Source: Coprinopsis marcescibilis
Taxonomy: Eukaryota > Basidiomycota > Agaricomycetes > Agaricales > Psathyrellaceae
Length of the DNA stretch: 64,000 nucleotides
Assembly (NCBI GenBank): GCA_004369085.1
Contig: ML210258.1
Coordinates: forward strand, 32,801-96,800
Reading direction: 5' to 3'
Shown: piece by piece, positions 44,656 through 58,200 of the stretch
How the letters are laid out: each line of letters begins with the position of its first letter
Numbering within the stretch: position 1 is the first letter of the stretch
Notes under the pieces: generated by a model
The model's input: the letters and a program-made list of their open reading frames with translations, nothing else
Database searches by the model: none
Told to the model about the DNA's origin: nothing
Program-made: the position numbers and the translations under genes

Positions 44656-46556
44656 TTATTCACTGTCGCTCTGATCTTGCAAAAAGGCTGCAATGCTATT
44701 CCTAGCATTCCTCTGGACCTCATCGTTAGCAAACCTCCAGTGATGTGTAAAGATATGAGAGAAACGCACAGCTCGTTTTCTCGAGGCTTGGTCAGCTTCT
44801 TCCTCACTCTCCTCATCATCAATGTCCGATTCATTCACCGATTCTTGCGGATTCTTGCTGAAAGATTCCCGCCTTTCCATCTTCTTGGCAAACTCTTGAA
44901 CATCCTCTGTCGGTGTGTAAGTATATCAGCGTCGTCAATCATAAGTAGTACTGTTGCACGTCACGTACGCAGCTCTTGTTCAAACTCTCGCTTTGTCTTG
45001 ATAGCTTTGGCTCTGTCCATGCTGAGCTTCCCAGTCATTCCAAGGTCAGAGAGCATCTGCTTGAGACGAGAAATCTGTTCCCGGTCACTGAGCCCTGCGA
45101 ACAAAGTTTTCCATTGTTTGCGGACACCGCACGCCACCACATAAGACTAGTACCGCACATGGATTAGCCGAGAAAGAGTGATTTGAGTGGGCGATCGCAC
45201 CTTCAGCCTCTTGATAGTCTCTTCCTCCTTACTCAGTCCAGAATCTTTCGATGCAGACGCAGATCGTTTCTTGGTTGGTGGTTTCTCCTTCGGTTCCTGC
45301 AGCCAGAAGCGGATTGGAAAGGTTTCCATGGCAGTTGAACGTCACATACCGACGATGTCCTGGGCTTTTTCTTGGCCTTTTTCGGGGGCTCATCAATTAG
45401 GACGGAAAGCTCTGAGTCACTTTCCTCTACTTTGGGCTTCTTTTGGGGAATAATAGGGGTCTTGTGCGCTGGTTTAGCTGTGGATTTCGGTGTGGTGTCC
45501 CGAACTGCCGGCTTCTTCTCTTCGCCTTCTTCACTGCCGCTATCAGCGACAATGGCTTTCTTGCGCTTCAAAGGTACTGCAAGATGTGCAGGAGCTTTCT
45601 TGCTAGGGCTCTTGACCTTTATCGGTGACGCCTTGGGTTTGACGTCTTGTGGCTCATCCAGCTCTGACATATCAGAGGTTGGCACATGTTCCTGGGGGCA
45701 TGCAATGGTTAAGAAAGAGTGCATCGAGTGACTGAGTGGGCTTACACGCGACTTGAATTGCTGGCTCGTCTTGCGCGAAGCTTTCGCGGTAATCTTAGAT
45801 GCTGGTTTGCTGTCCAGTTTGACCGATTCCTTCTTTGATTTGGCTTTCTTGGGGTGCGCAACCTCGTCTGCGCTCTCTGCAAACTCATCACCACTAGCTT
45901 CGCTCTCGCCGCCTCCTTCGTCTGATGAAATGACTACCTTTCTTTTGCTGACCGCTGTCCTTTTCAGAGGGGACGACTTGCGCCTCGATGTAGACGCTTT
46001 TGGTTGCTCATCCTTGTCTTTGCCTGAAGGAGGGGGCGACTTAGCCTTGCGTTTGATTGGAGAAACAGAGTCCTTCGCTTCAGAGACCCGGGACCTTTTC
46101 TTCGGTTTATCTACTTCTCCCGGTTCATCGTTATTTTGTCCAACTTCAGATTTGCGTTTGGTTTTGAGCACTTCATCGACAGATTTGCCCTTGCCTTTGG
46201 AAGCCACAGGCGATGTTCTCTCATCTTCACTACCAGAAGACGCCTACCCGGCCAGTGGTATCAATCTAAGTATACCGCGACCCATGCGAGGTCACGCACC
46301 ATTGCCTTCTGGATAGCTTCCTTTATCGGTCCCTTGTACTGAGCTTCATCCAAGGTTCCGACAGCCAGCTGAAATTCCTCCTCAACCTTCTGTCTTACAG
46401 ACTTTGGCGTCAATGTGCTGTGGTTCTTAGGTTAACGCTGGGGAGTCCTGGATCGAGATGGGGGACTCGGACGTACTGTAATGCATCGGCTTTAACAGCA
46501 GCAATGACTATCCTGCGGGTTGATTTGAGCAGTTCTTCAAGAGGTGGCAACGTCAT
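44656..46556 (-). CDS. HIRIP3-like histone chaperone with N-terminal DEK_C-type domain
   Basis: Minus-strand exons 46477-46556, 46300-46417, 45746-46243, 45350-45691, 45201-45296, 44969-45146 and 44656-44906 encode 520 residues. The N terminus (LTPKSVRQKVEEEFQL, then KGPIKEAIQKAM) has the helical DEK C-terminal-type fold. The middle is a long Lys/Ser/Asp-rich disordered region with acidic SSDEGGGESEASGDE clusters. The C-terminal block VACGVRKQWKTLFAGLSDRE, followed by LKQMLSDLGMTGKLSMDRAK, matches the CHZ-related histone-binding region of HIRIP3 (CGVR...LGM.G.PS). Such proteins chaperone H2A-H2B in the nucleus. The family assignment rests on these two ends; the middle cannot be compared by eye. 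A 205-base convergent gap separates it from the NACHT-TPR gene. Confidence 0.8.
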
Positions 46557-46689
46557 TATCCCTTCGAAATTCGAATGGGTGCGATTACAAGAGATGCAAA
46601 ACGTTGAGGAAGCACGACGCGCAGCCAATGCAAGCGCGCACGGGCACTTTTCGCACACATGTCACGAGATTCGCAAACAGGCAAAAAGC

Positions 46690-46761
46690 TTCCGATACGG
46701 GGAATCGAACCCCGAGCTACCGCGTGAAAGGCGGTAATGTTAGCCGTTACACCATATCGGA
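46690..46761 (-). tRNA. tRNA-Glu (anticodon UUC)
   Basis: A 72-base minus-strand cloverleaf without intron: acceptor TCCGATA/TATCGGA with discriminator A at 46690, D arm with GGCTAAC loop, anticodon stem CCGCC closed around TTTCACG giving anticodon TTC, and T arm CGGGG-TTCGATT-CCCCG. A and B boxes are perfect. CCA is not encoded, as expected in eukaryotes. It sits 133 bases upstream of the HIRIP3-like start codon, on the same strand. Confidence 0.97.
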
Positions 46762-46913
46762 CTGTTGGAAGGTGTTCTCGTCATGCCACCTCCATGACGC
46801 GTGCTATCTTCACGCTCTTTCAAAATCCACATTGCCAAAAAGTCGTCGCCGTATGTTCTTTCCGAATCAAAGTCCCAAGTATAAATATAGCAAATTGTAT
46901 GGTACAGCAAATA

Positions 46914-49900
46914 TCACGGTCTATATGAAGCGGACCTCATGAGCGGGGAGCGAGGTGGCGAGAACGATTGAGGATAGTAATTGTTGTGGGAAGGGGACGA
47001 AAGTGATCCAGGAAGATATAATGGGAGAGTTGGTACTAGCTGGAAGACGTGTTGCGAGATACCGCGGATCCCTCTCCCGGTAGGCTGAGCGGCGGGTTCA
47101 TTCATGACGGCGTGAACTCGAGGTTCTTGAATAAACGCATTGTCCGAGTCTGCAGGTACCGCGGCGTGGGATTCTAAACCTCGACCATCCCAAATGCAGC
47201 GAAGTCCATCGCCCATAATGATCTGCGAAAGTCGACATGTGTCCATATGCCTAACCTCGATAAATCGCGAGTCGAAGATGAGAATGTAAGGCGTGTGCAG
47301 AGCAACACGGTCTGCCGTTCCTTCCCACTCGATTGCTCCAGATTCCCGACTGGGTAAACCATGTTTGTCGACATAGATGCCAAATTCTGAATTGCAAGTT
47401 GAGCCATAGCCCAACGCCAAAAATTTGAATATAGAAAACATACCGTTATAACAGAGCAAGAACTCGTCCTCTGAAGATCGGTACATTGCCATTGGTTTGC
47501 ATGCTTCCACTCGCTTCGCAGCAGGGCCAAGGCTAGGGTTATCCTTCTGTGGTATCGTGACAGTCCGGAAACTTGACGAGCACTGAAGTTAGTTTGACAA
47601 TCTTTGAAAGTCAAAGGTTTACGTACTCAGTCAAGTCGACAATTTCAAAGCCTTTGGCACCAAGAACGGCGACTCTAGCTTTGAGGAAGATCATATCATA
47701 AGTTTCTCCCTGAAGGAAGAAATCGCGATAAGGCCTGAACCACTCCGACTTGTTCTTCTTGGGAAAGATACCGGTGGGGAGGATGCTGCTGCTGTGTGCT
47801 TTTGGCCGCTCGGTGATTTTGTCAATCACGGGTTCAACGACATGAAAAACGCTGTCAGCCTGGAAATTTATTTGATGGTTAACGATCTCAATTGTATCCT
47901 AGGTCGACAGACACTCACTCCTCTCTTGTTCATGTATATAACCAGTGTTCTCCCATGTTGCATACCGACGCTGAAGAATAGCACTTCCTTGGAACCGTTG
48001 ATTTTGCTAGGTGACTGTGATGTATATGGTTGGGGATTCAAAGGATTGGGAACCAGTGCTTCGATGTGATATGCGAAGAGGTTCTGTATTGGTGTTAGCT
48101 ATCAGAACGCATACCGCTTGACTTCCGGATGGCACAGACCTTATCTGAAAGAACAAGGAAAATGTTGAAGTCTTCCAAGACTGCGACCTGAGTGACATTT
48201 TTGACATGGAGCACACGTCTCATTGCTTTGGAATGAAGTAAGTCTCCATTCATGTGATGAGAACCAGTAAAGCTTACATCGGGGGTCTTGCCTGAAACCA
48301 ATCCAAACGCCTTCGGCACATCCGATAGCAACAAGACCACGGTTCGCTGCCGTCTCTGCATAACGGGTTTTAAACGGTGTTCAGTCTAACTGTAAGACGA
48401 GGACTTACTGAAGGGCACAGAACATGTCACCTTTCCAGTGAAAACATTAGGATCATATGCTGCAGGTGCTTGTGCACTGATGTTCACAGGAGGAACCAAG
48501 AACGTATCGTTGCTTAACGTCTCGATCTCGAAAACCTTGTTGGAATCCGCAACGGCCTGGCGCAGTCCCAACGCTTCTTCAATCTTGTGCTTCCATTCTG
48601 TCCGTGTCTGGGGAGTTTCGGCAGCAAGGGTAAAGTTCGCGCCATTGCGCCCAGTATAATGAAGGATGAAGGGGAAAACGTTTTGGTTCCGATCAGTAGT
48701 GCTGGTGATTCCGGTCCTGAGGCGGCTGGCTTGCGGATTCCTGGTAGCGAAAGGTTCGTTGAAGCTAACTGGGTGAAGCAGGTCGAGGGGGATCGGCTTT
48801 AAGAGGCTTAATGACAATCGATAGGATTATAAAAAAGTAACCGACCTTGCGAACAACGTTGTACTTTGTCATCCCATCCCGTTCTTTCTGCTTGGTCAAC
48901 ACCACTGCGTTTATTGTAAGTTCAAATAATAGTCTATCACGGATGATACAAGGACTTACAGTAGTTGTCGAACAACATCACAAACAAATCGATCCATTGG
49001 CCATTCTCCTGTTGAAGCAGTTTACCGGTATGGACCAGTGAGCGATGCTCATCCAGTAGATCCATGTCCTGCCCAGTTATCAGAATCGATTGCCGCGAAT
49101 GTCATGGGATGATAGCTTACCACTGCCTCTCCAGGTTTGTAGACCAACTGTGAGTTATATCTCCAAACCTCAACCTTTTGTTTCGCAGACTCCACGCCAG
49201 GTTGAACTTCCCTCGCTAACGAACTGATCAACTCGATGACCTCTGGAATTGCAGAACGGTCCTCATGGAAGATGGTGGTCTGGCCCAAGATTTCCTTCAA
49301 AAGCAATTCGTATCGCAGCAACCTGGGAATGGGGCGGTTGATGAAGGTTTTCATATCCAGCTTATGCGCGTCTGGATGCCGCACTGCTTCCTGATAACAA
49401 GATGAGAATGTGTTGAGCCTTCAGAAAGGAAGATAGTTACCTCAACGAACTCTCTGAACCGGGGATTATGTTCCATCTCATCGTCAATCCTGTAAGCCGC
49501 GATAGGGTAGTTAGGGATATACTCCATATATGCCTCCCGGAAGTTCAGGGCTGCATCAAATATAGCTGCTGTGACGCTATTGATCTGCGGATGTTCCTCC
49601 AGCTGTATATCATGTAGCTTATCCACAAGCCGTCGATGATGAGCAAGGAGTTCTTGGAAATTGTGGAAGACGTCCGTAAAGAACTGGTCCGCACGCTCAG
49701 GTGGAATAATCGACGGTTCCAAATCTTCGAGCGGCTTTCGGTAGATCTGGACGACAAACAAGTTCTGGCATCAAAGTCAATCCGGCAAATACTCGGGCGA
49801 CTCACGTTTTCGATGTTTTCTAAATCCCTGACATATGTCATCTCCCCCTTGATCAACTCGAAGATGAGACTCTGCCTTTGACCCTCCTCCTTGGTGAACT

Positions 49901-52550
49901 TCTTCCGCATGCTCGGCGTCAGCAGGTCATGCCACTCCCATTTACCCGCTACACCCTTACCCATTGCAGCTTGGAATGTCCGCAGCTGAGCAACGTGCTG
50001 GAGATCCTTGATGGCTACGATCGCAGCCTGCAGAAAGTCCCCGTCGGGGTTCTCTCGAGTCGTCTCCTTGTAGACGGCTTGCAGCAGGACTGGGTACTTT
50101 TGTAGATGCTCCGTTGGGCGGTTGAGGTAATGCCAAAGATCGAGACGTGCTTCACCGCGAGTTGTCGTCAATTGTCTTTCGCATTTCTGTGGATCAGCAG
50201 GGTCAGGAGAGCGGCTCTCTAGCGAAAAGATGGAGATTTCATCACCTCGATGTACAGACGGAACTCGGCATTATTTTCCAGCTCGTCCTTCAGCCTCTTA
50301 GAGGCTAAAAACTGTCGGCCAACGTACAAAGGATATAGTTTCCGGAACTCTGTAGCAATATCCAAGAAAATGTCACCGATAGTTTTGATGATTGGTGCTT
50401 CCTCCCGTTGTCGAACATACATCACTTCCAACAACCGTCGATTACAATCCCGGAGTTGAAGAATGTTACCAAACACGTCGTCAATAAACTCGTCGACCAT
50501 GTATAGCGGAAGCACGGGGGACTTTCGCAATGGAACGATGAAGACGTTCTCCACAATATCGAGGTCTCTGACGTATTGCTCTTCTTTGCTGATAATTTTA
50601 TGTATGATCCTGACGTACAAAGGCTGAGAGGTGAGTAAAACCAAGCAGACGCTGGACGCAGTGCACTGACGTTTGTCGGTTAAGCTCGAATTCGGGTAGA
50701 TCCCGCAACACCTGAGCAGGAACTCCCTTCGTCCAGTCTTCCTTGACAGGGTTAACGATCTGTTCTGGAACTTGAGGTAGAAATTTGCCCATTCCCTGAT
50801 GCGCACGCTTGATTTGAGTGAAGTGAAACTAAGACTGCAGATGATGCTCACCCTGGATGGACATGACTGGGAGTAACACGGATAGCCCTCTTCGCAAGTG
50901 ACGGAATAGCATTTCGTGAGCATGGTAACAACGCCAGACGGCAGCTCTGCTCTCTCAGCGAGGTTGATTTCTGGGTCGTCAAGGAACATATACACGTCCT
51001 CGACACCATCGAGTAGAACCTGGGACCCCCATTCCACTTCCACAAAGAACAATTGTTTCTGCAGGCTACGCGCAACCTCCAATGCTACTCTCCGATCGCT
51101 TGATGTGCCTGCATGCTCACGGATGAGCTTTTGCTCCAGGATGGAGTGGATTGTGGTCTGCACAGGGCGTTAGCATCCAGATTTTAACGAGCATTTCTTG
51201 ACCTACCACGACGTCTTTCCCAGTGAACGCCCGAGGATATGGTACGCTCCCCTTCACGTGGGTTCCCCTTGGAACCTTGAGCTGCAACTGCACAGCAATA
51301 TGCGATAACAATGCGAGATTAAGGAACGCTGAAGGATCGTCATAGGTGTCTTGTGCGTATTCCTGAAACTCGGGGGTTAATTCGAGCACTTGTCTGGGAT
51401 CGAAGTTCCGCATGGCCCGAAGGTCGTTAGTAACGCGTCTGTTGAGATTGCTGGGGCCGGGTTCGTTCGTCCATTCTGGATAAGATTCGTATTGCTTTCG
51501 CTGCGTGTAAGAAGATGGTCCTGGTCGAGGCGGTGGATCCGAAGGTGCATTGCCATCCCAAGAGCTGGCAGCAGCAGAGCCATTATAAGGCGGTGTCACT
51601 GCGCGGTCCTCCTCGTTTAGGTACGGCAGGTGTACAACATCCAACTCTTCGCTCGATATCCGAGCAGGAGGAGTCCGTAGCATAGAGTAGTTGTCGCTCA
51701 TCACAGTGTTGACCTCTGAGGGCGCAATATCCTCTTCATTCATCGTGTACGAATGAATGAGGGTTTGATAGATGTTGTCGGGGTACGAGGGTCCATCAGG
51801 TTCGTAGGGAGGTCGTTCTTCATGTTCGTGAGGTAGTGGCTCGCTGTATTGTTGATCGTCTACTTCAAAGCCGCTATCTCTGAAGTTGCTTGGGTCGATG
51901 ATTGGCTGAGGATTGAATGCGGCTGGGTCGTTTTCGAGGTTTCGTATGTACTCAGGAACGGGCAATGCGTCTGGATCGATGTATTCATTAGGTGACTGGG
52001 GCACTTCCGACCAGCGGTACGCATTGATACTGTCCCCCACACTTGCTGGTGTCTCGCCTCCGGATATTGCGGACCCTGTATCGATGGGCTCAAGGGGTGG
52101 TCTTTGCGGGGTGCGATTGGGAGATACGTCGTTCCAATTCGAGGGTCCTACATCTGCAGGGAAAGCTTCTGGCAGTTCCCTGGATATCGAAAGTCAATAT
52201 GGATTGCCTCCTTACACGATTCGCCATACTGACCGTGTTATTGTCACAACAGGAGTCTCTGGTCGACTTCCGGGTAAAGTTGCCAGTTGCTGGGAGGGTG
52301 TTGCTGTTGGCGGTTTCGGGGCTCGTCCCACTGACCCTCCAGGCGTCGGTGGCAGAGGCCGAACTGCTCGACCTGAGGAACTCGAGGTACTTGCTCTAAT
52401 CGCCGGCGAAGAAGTGGTCTGAAGAAGTTGAGGGGGTGGGGATGGTTGCGGAGGCTGGGTTGCAGTGTATCCTTCAAGAACTGATTTATACAAAGCTTCA
52501 AGCTCGTCATCGTCGTCGACTGGGGTTCCTGGCTGTGAGCCTGTCGACAT
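46914..52550 (-). CDS. Rho guanine-nucleotide exchange factor with DEP, two DH blocks, PH and CNH (Rom2-like)
   Basis: Seventeen minus-strand exons: 52234-52550, 51207-52179, 50852-51157, 50671-50795, 50246-50609, 49806-50186, 49441-49764, 49121-49390, 48960-49068, 48846-48904, 48409-48796, 48278-48355, 48140-48225, 47919-48083, 47623-47859, 47444-47582 and 46914-47386; total 1597 residues. Order: disordered Pro/Ser-rich N terminus (1-380), DEP (about 390-500, with AFTGKDVVTTIHSILEQKLI), first DH (about 574-775, ISKEEQYVRDLDIVENVFIV), second DH (about 798-1010, LIFELIKGEMTYVRDLENIE, with RLLRYELLLKEIL), PH (about 1045-1185) and CNH (about 1206-1520). This is the architecture of fungal Rho1 activators of the cell-wall integrity pathway, apart from the duplicated DH. 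Acts at the plasma membrane. Confidence 0.9.
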
Positions 52551-53340
52551 TGTCGAGGTACCGGTGGATTGCAGGGTATTTTGTGTTTCGAATCCAAATG
52601 CCGAAACTGTCGCTGGTATGGAAATTCGGGTATCTATGAATCCAGTTCTAGCTCTGAAGCTTTCACCTCAGTCAAAGCGGTCGTCGGACGCGCTTGAATG
52701 TCCCTCCGACGTGGCCAGTGGTATAGCGATAAAAGTACAAGGAAAAGTGTTATAGGCTGAAGTCAGAACGGCAACAATCAGTTGTCAGTGGTATTTAGAT
52801 CATGATATGACGCTTTCCGCGTGGCTCGACTACAGCGTACACCCTTGGCGTCGGGAATTTCCTATACGAATCTTTGTTTCAACTACGTTTCAAATTTCAA
52901 AAGCTACAGTTTTCGCATGTAAAACATATCGAGCGGTGAGACACTGCGCTATGCGGCGGCAGATCGACGAGATCAGCTTCTTTGCATTCCATTGAACATC
53001 CTCGAACGCCCCTGACGATTGTAATCATCCCTTCAAGAACTGTTGAAACGCTCAGTTCTCTGCTGATGATTCTCGGGCGGCTCCACCGCATTTTGCTTCG
53101 ACACGGTATGCTATGCTGTCTGCACATGGCTGTGCAGCACCAACATCTTGTTGACGGTGACCAGTAACGTCTTTTCAGTGCCTTAGAACTTTTTCCAATG
53201 TTGCCCACTGCCTTTTCGGGATTGCTAATGCGCACGGGCCATCCGTCGGTTTATCAGGCTTGGCGCCTAAATTCAACGTTCTGCTTGGCCGCCATCTCGA
53301 CTCAAGCCTTGTAAAGTCGATTATATATCTCTTGGAAGTT
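52551..53340. other. divergent intergenic region, 790 bp
   Basis: Promoters of the Rho GEF gene (-) and the tRNA methyltransferase gene (+). No other feature recognised. An in-frame upstream ATG at 53260 for the methyltransferase is thought to be leader sequence. Confidence 0.4.
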
Positions 53341-55046
53341 ATGGACCACTCGAAATCATTGGAGTCTGCAAAGAAAAAAACGACATCCTCTGTACAGGAC
53401 GTCGCAAATAAACCAGCATTTGGATCAAGGTTAGACACTGCGGCAACCATCCCTCCAGCAGTTCTTCCACCGATTTCTTACACGATCAACGACGCAGATT
53501 TCTGAAGAACGAGGAAGAAGTTTGGACGCAGAATGCATGGGATCATGTTCCTGCCCCTGACGAACAAGACGAAACCATCTCAGCTGCCTTGCTAAAGCAG
53601 AGATCTAATCCGGTTCCTCTTGACGAGAAGATCAGGTACAACGAGAAGCCTGCAAAACACTGGTAATTTGATAGCATGGTCCCTTAATGCGATGCAGTAA
53701 CCAACTCTTCGGCCGTTCTCAGGGACAACTTTTACAAGCATAACGCAGAGAACTTCTTCAAGAATCGTAAATGGTACCCATCTCTTGACAGCCGATCCTG
53801 TGTTTTTGGTCCTCACGGTGTTCGTCGCATAGGTTACACAACGAATTTCCTGAATTGGTGGCAGCAATGCGACAAGGGGTGAGTAAATACATTCTACCTG
53901 CTCCGGTTCATCGAATAATCTCGTAGGCAGGACCTTCTATAATTGCGGAGATTGGCTGCGGTATGAGGATTCTTCTGCTCAGACCTGTGCTTCGCTGAAC
54001 GCATCCCATCTATCAGGTGCTGGAAACTCTGCGTTTCCGTTACTGGCGTCAAACGAGAATCCAGAACTGCGGATACATGCCTATGATTACGCTTCTCATG
54101 CCGTCAAGCTGGTTCAGGTATGGGCTCTTGTTTGGATGATGGACTTCGCCAGAGCTGAGGAGACTTTGGTAGAATAACCCCCTTTATCAAACAACCCCTG
54201 TTGGGTCAATACAAGCTTCCGTTTGGGATTTGAGCTCAAAAAATGGGCTTCCTGCGGATCTAGCTCCAGGCACAGTGGATATCGTTGTGCTTGTGTTCGT
54301 GCTCAGCGCTTTGCATCCAGATGAATGGATTCAAGCCATCGACAACATTCATACTGTGCGTGTGCGCCAAACGCCACTTGACCTCTGCATGCTCAATACC
54401 CAAAACAGATGCTCAAACCTGGCGGGCTTGTCGTATTGCGCGACTATGGCCGCTATGACTTGACCCAGATTCGGTTCAAAGGAGGTCGAATGCTTGACGA
54501 AAACTTCTATATTCGTGGTGACAAGACGAGGGTCTACTTCTTCGAGCTCGGTGAAAATGTTTGCTGTGTACCTGGTGGCTTATACTGACCACGGTTTTAG
54601 ATGAGATCGCACTTTTGTTCACAGGTGGTAAAGCGACGGCGGCGCAGCATGCCCATTCCACCACCACTGTTGAGCAAGAAAAAGAAATCGGCGAACCAAG
54701 TAGAACCTTCAGCGATAAGCTTACGTCAAACGGCAGCGGCACAGAAACCATCGATATCGAGGGATTCAACCAACTACAGGTTTCTGATTCGCTAACCCCT
54801 ACGCCAAGCGATCTATCAAGTCCTCCAGAAGAACCCTCAGTTTCTGCTGTGGAGAAAAGCTCGCCTGGAGAACCAGTGATACATCCCAACCTTCTATCTG
54901 ACGCAAGTGTCTCTAGGCACCCTTTGTTCAGGACAACGCAGCTCGGCGTAGATAGGAGGCTACTCGTCAACCGGAAACGACAGCTGAAGATGTATCGCGT
55001 ATGGATGCAAGGGCAATTCCGCAAGCTAGATGTTAAAAGCGAATAG
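53341..55046 (+). CDS. tRNA N3-methylcytidine methyltransferase (Trm140/METTL2 family)
   Basis: Methylates cytidine 32 in the anticodon loop of Thr and Ser tRNAs, using S-adenosylmethionine, in the cytosol. Exons 53341-53429, 53498-53662, 53723-53773, 53833-53878, 53927-53960, 54017-54117, 54173-54355, 54409-54550 and 54601-55046 give 418 residues. Family hallmarks: [16 protein letters not shown], the block [21 protein letters not shown] motif [16 protein letters not shown] (about 125-139), [40 protein letters not shown] and [14 protein letters not shown]. An insert of about 80 Ser/Thr/Glu-rich residues separates the core from the conserved end [19 protein letters not shown]. No extra actin-binding N terminus as in yeast Abp140. 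Confidence 0.93.
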
Positions 55047-55227
55047 AATGTTTCTGTAGTCAACTAATTGGCGTTCCAGTCAGTGTTTCATTCCCTAAGA
55101 CGTGAGTGCACGGCGATCGGCGAAGTGTGACCCGTCTTGTCCGTACCGCCGTCAGATGAACCTCCGAGCATCTCGGAGTGATCATCATAACTAGCGACGA
55201 CCTGCTGCAAGTTGTCGCGCCTCTACC

Positions 55228-58200
55228 ATGACGAGCAAGCTAAAACGGAAGCTAGGGGAGATTGGGGTTGACCTCACTAGCCGCAAAGCCACTGAGAACT
55301 TTTGTTTAATTGGGACACCTCTTCCGCCATTGGAAAAGTCAAAGGATACAGGGGAGTTTGTGCCATTGTGGAAGCAAGAGGTGAGTAGTCAGTATGCGGA
55401 CTGAGTGCGCCATAAAGAACGCTTTGGTAGGTTAGAGATGAAAAAGGTCGCAGACGACTGCATGGGGCTTTCACTGGAGGCTTCTCTGCTGGCTATTTCA
55501 ACACGGTTGGGTCGAAAGAAGGTATGAAAGTATACTGTTCTGTGAACATAGTGTTGATTTTTGGGCTTGACCATTAGGATGGGCACCGTCAACATTCGTG
55601 TCCTCTCGTGCCGACCGAGCGAAGCAGAAAGCCGCCAGACCCGAAGACTTTATGGACGAAGAGGACCTCCAAGAATTGCAAGAAAGCCGCAAGCTCGTCA
55701 CTACGAACGAACAAATGGACTTGACCGCTGAAGGTCAAACTTCCAGCGGCAACGCTGTTCCAGACAACGAGTGCGTTCAATATTGTTAACTGTACAATGG
55801 ACTCAAAATCACTGGAGCTTGTTTCCTCTCTTTCCGCCTTCCGCCTCTTCCTCTATCAAGTCCTATCGCGGCTACCTTGAAGTCCGCCTTCCAACCTCTC
55901 AGTAATGACTCCGCAGGTGCTCGGATACTCAAGAAGATGGGATGGCGGTCTGGGCAGGGTATCGGACCCAGAGTGAGCCTGAAGGAGCGGAAGAGACAGG
56001 ACGACGAAGCATTCGATCCTTATACTGGCTTCAAATACGCTGGACAGGCGTTGTCCGTCGATGAAGACGACGAAGAAGCCAGCAAGCATACGTACCCTCG
56101 AAGGGACATCCCTGTCCTTCACGTCGCGCGCAAGGACAATCGACATGGGCTTGGGTACACAACCGGAATGAAACTCAATGACTCGCTGGGTCGTACTGGC
56201 GAGACCAAATCTGGTCCTTCGATATCGGGTAATTGGTCAGACTCTTTCGGTCTAAGCTATTGGCTAATGAATTGCAGCTGGATTTGGGCTGGGAGCGTTG
56301 AACGACGCGGATGAAGACGATATAGACATATATGACGCTGGGACGACTTCCAGAGGGGCCCGCGTCGCGTTCGACCATCTGGACTATGACAGAGAAGAGA
56401 CCATGGTTATTGGCTCGAAATCAGAACGAGGGCCACAGCCGAAGTTTGTGGGTCCTCTTTGGCTTGTGCCAGTTCCTTCCGAGCTGAACTTCTTGTAGCA
56501 GGCGTCAAAAACGCAACAATTCTTCCCCGATGGTACTCCTGTGGTACAGGGCTTCACTGCATCTCCAGATCCAGTCACCGAAGACACTTGGTGAGTCTCG
56601 TTGATCTGTTGATTATTCGAGGATATTTACATTCCACTAAAGGCATCCTGGTCCTGACGTTCCATCTGGATGGAAACCTGACCCTCGAAGGGTTTGGGAT
56701 AGTAACCCAAATAAAGAAAACACAAAGCAACCACGGACAACAGGAACGGTAAAGGCAGGGCGTGTGGAACTCTCTGCCCAGGCAGTAAGTCGTAACGAAG
56801 ATTGTTCTCAAACCTGCAGCTGATCTCTCTCTCTCTCTCTCTAACAGCGAGCCACCATATTGGGGGAGGAGCCATTAGCAACGGGACCCCGGTCGGTTTT
56901 CGACTTCATTTCAGCAAAAGATAAAGAAAGAATCAAGAGGATAGCAGCAGGTGCCAGTGACGTCCCGCTTCAAGAACAACCCCCTGCTGGACCTATTCCC
57001 CCTGCAAGCGTATCCAAAATCGAACCTTCGGTGGCACAGGCGGCTTTACTCGGTTTCCAACCATTCACCGCCAATCCGGCGAAACAAGCGAGATACACAG
57101 CCTACCTTGACTCGCAAGCCACCCCGGAATCCGCGCCACCACTGAGACAACTGCCGAATCAAGACGAAGAAGGCTTCAGGCAGGAACTCAATGAGTACAC
57201 GAAATCGGCGCAACTGTTCAAACCCATGTCCGGGGCTATGGCTGGGAGGTTCACGAGTGCGTCGAACGTTGAGATGGGGCCAAAGATTCACGAAGGTCTC
57301 CATCAGCCGACGGAAGAGGAACTGAAGCAAAACGAAGAGGAGAAATTACGCGAGGAAGAAGCTGACATCAGTCCCAAGGCTCATGCGGCAAAAATAGGAA
57401 TGTATGGCCCATTGACGCGGGAGGTCTCGACATGGGTACCTGTGTCGCTTCTTTGCAAGCGGTTTGGGGTCAAGCAGCCGGAAGTTGAAGTTGAGGATGT
57501 GGTTGTGGACGAGCCCTCTGCAAAATCGACATTTGAACAAGAGGCATTTGCTTCCTTTGCCTCCACATCTGCGCAAGGCAGAGGCGGGTCTGGTGCTGGG
57601 CCATCTGGGTCGGCGAGTGATCTGCCGAGGAGGCTGGAGAACATTGGGCTGGGGGAGGACGAGACGCAGGGGGCCGATATCTTGACGTATGAGCGGCCAT
57701 CTATGGACATTTTCAAAGCGATTTTCGCAAGTGACGACGAGGACAGCGATGGCGAGGATGGCGGGGAGGGAAAAGAGGAAGAAGTAGAATTGCCGTCGAA
57801 AGAAAAGGTTGAAGTCGCTCAAGACACTGGACCTGTTGACCTGGCTACCTTCAAACCTACATTCATCCCCCGAGAAGGGAAAGGCAAGGCCAAGAATGAT
57901 ATCAAAGGCACAGACAAGAAAAGCAAAGAGAAGAAAGATAAAAAGGATAAAAAGAGGAAGGGGGGTATGCTTTCATTCGATGTTGGAGATGAAGAAGGGG
58001 AGCCTGATTTGGGTAACCCGATCAAAGATAGGGAGAGGCCGAAGAAGAAACGCAAGGAGAAAGAGAAAGCTGTGGGCGATAACGATGCTGGGATGTATGT
58101 CGACGGACCAACTCTGACGAATGCTCCACCTCCAACGGCGCAAGTTTCCGACTCTGCGCCAGCTATAGATAGTGGAAATCAAAGAAGCGCAGTGCCGAAG

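Noticed and set aside
45753..46316. Plus-strand ORF of 187 codons, Leu/Ser-rich
   Set aside because: Antisense to the Lys/Ser-rich region of the HIRIP3-like gene; the composition is explained by the opposite strand.
54476..55063. Minus-strand ORF of 195 codons
   Set aside because: Antisense to the last exons of the tRNA methyltransferase, whose conserved ends fix the coding strand.
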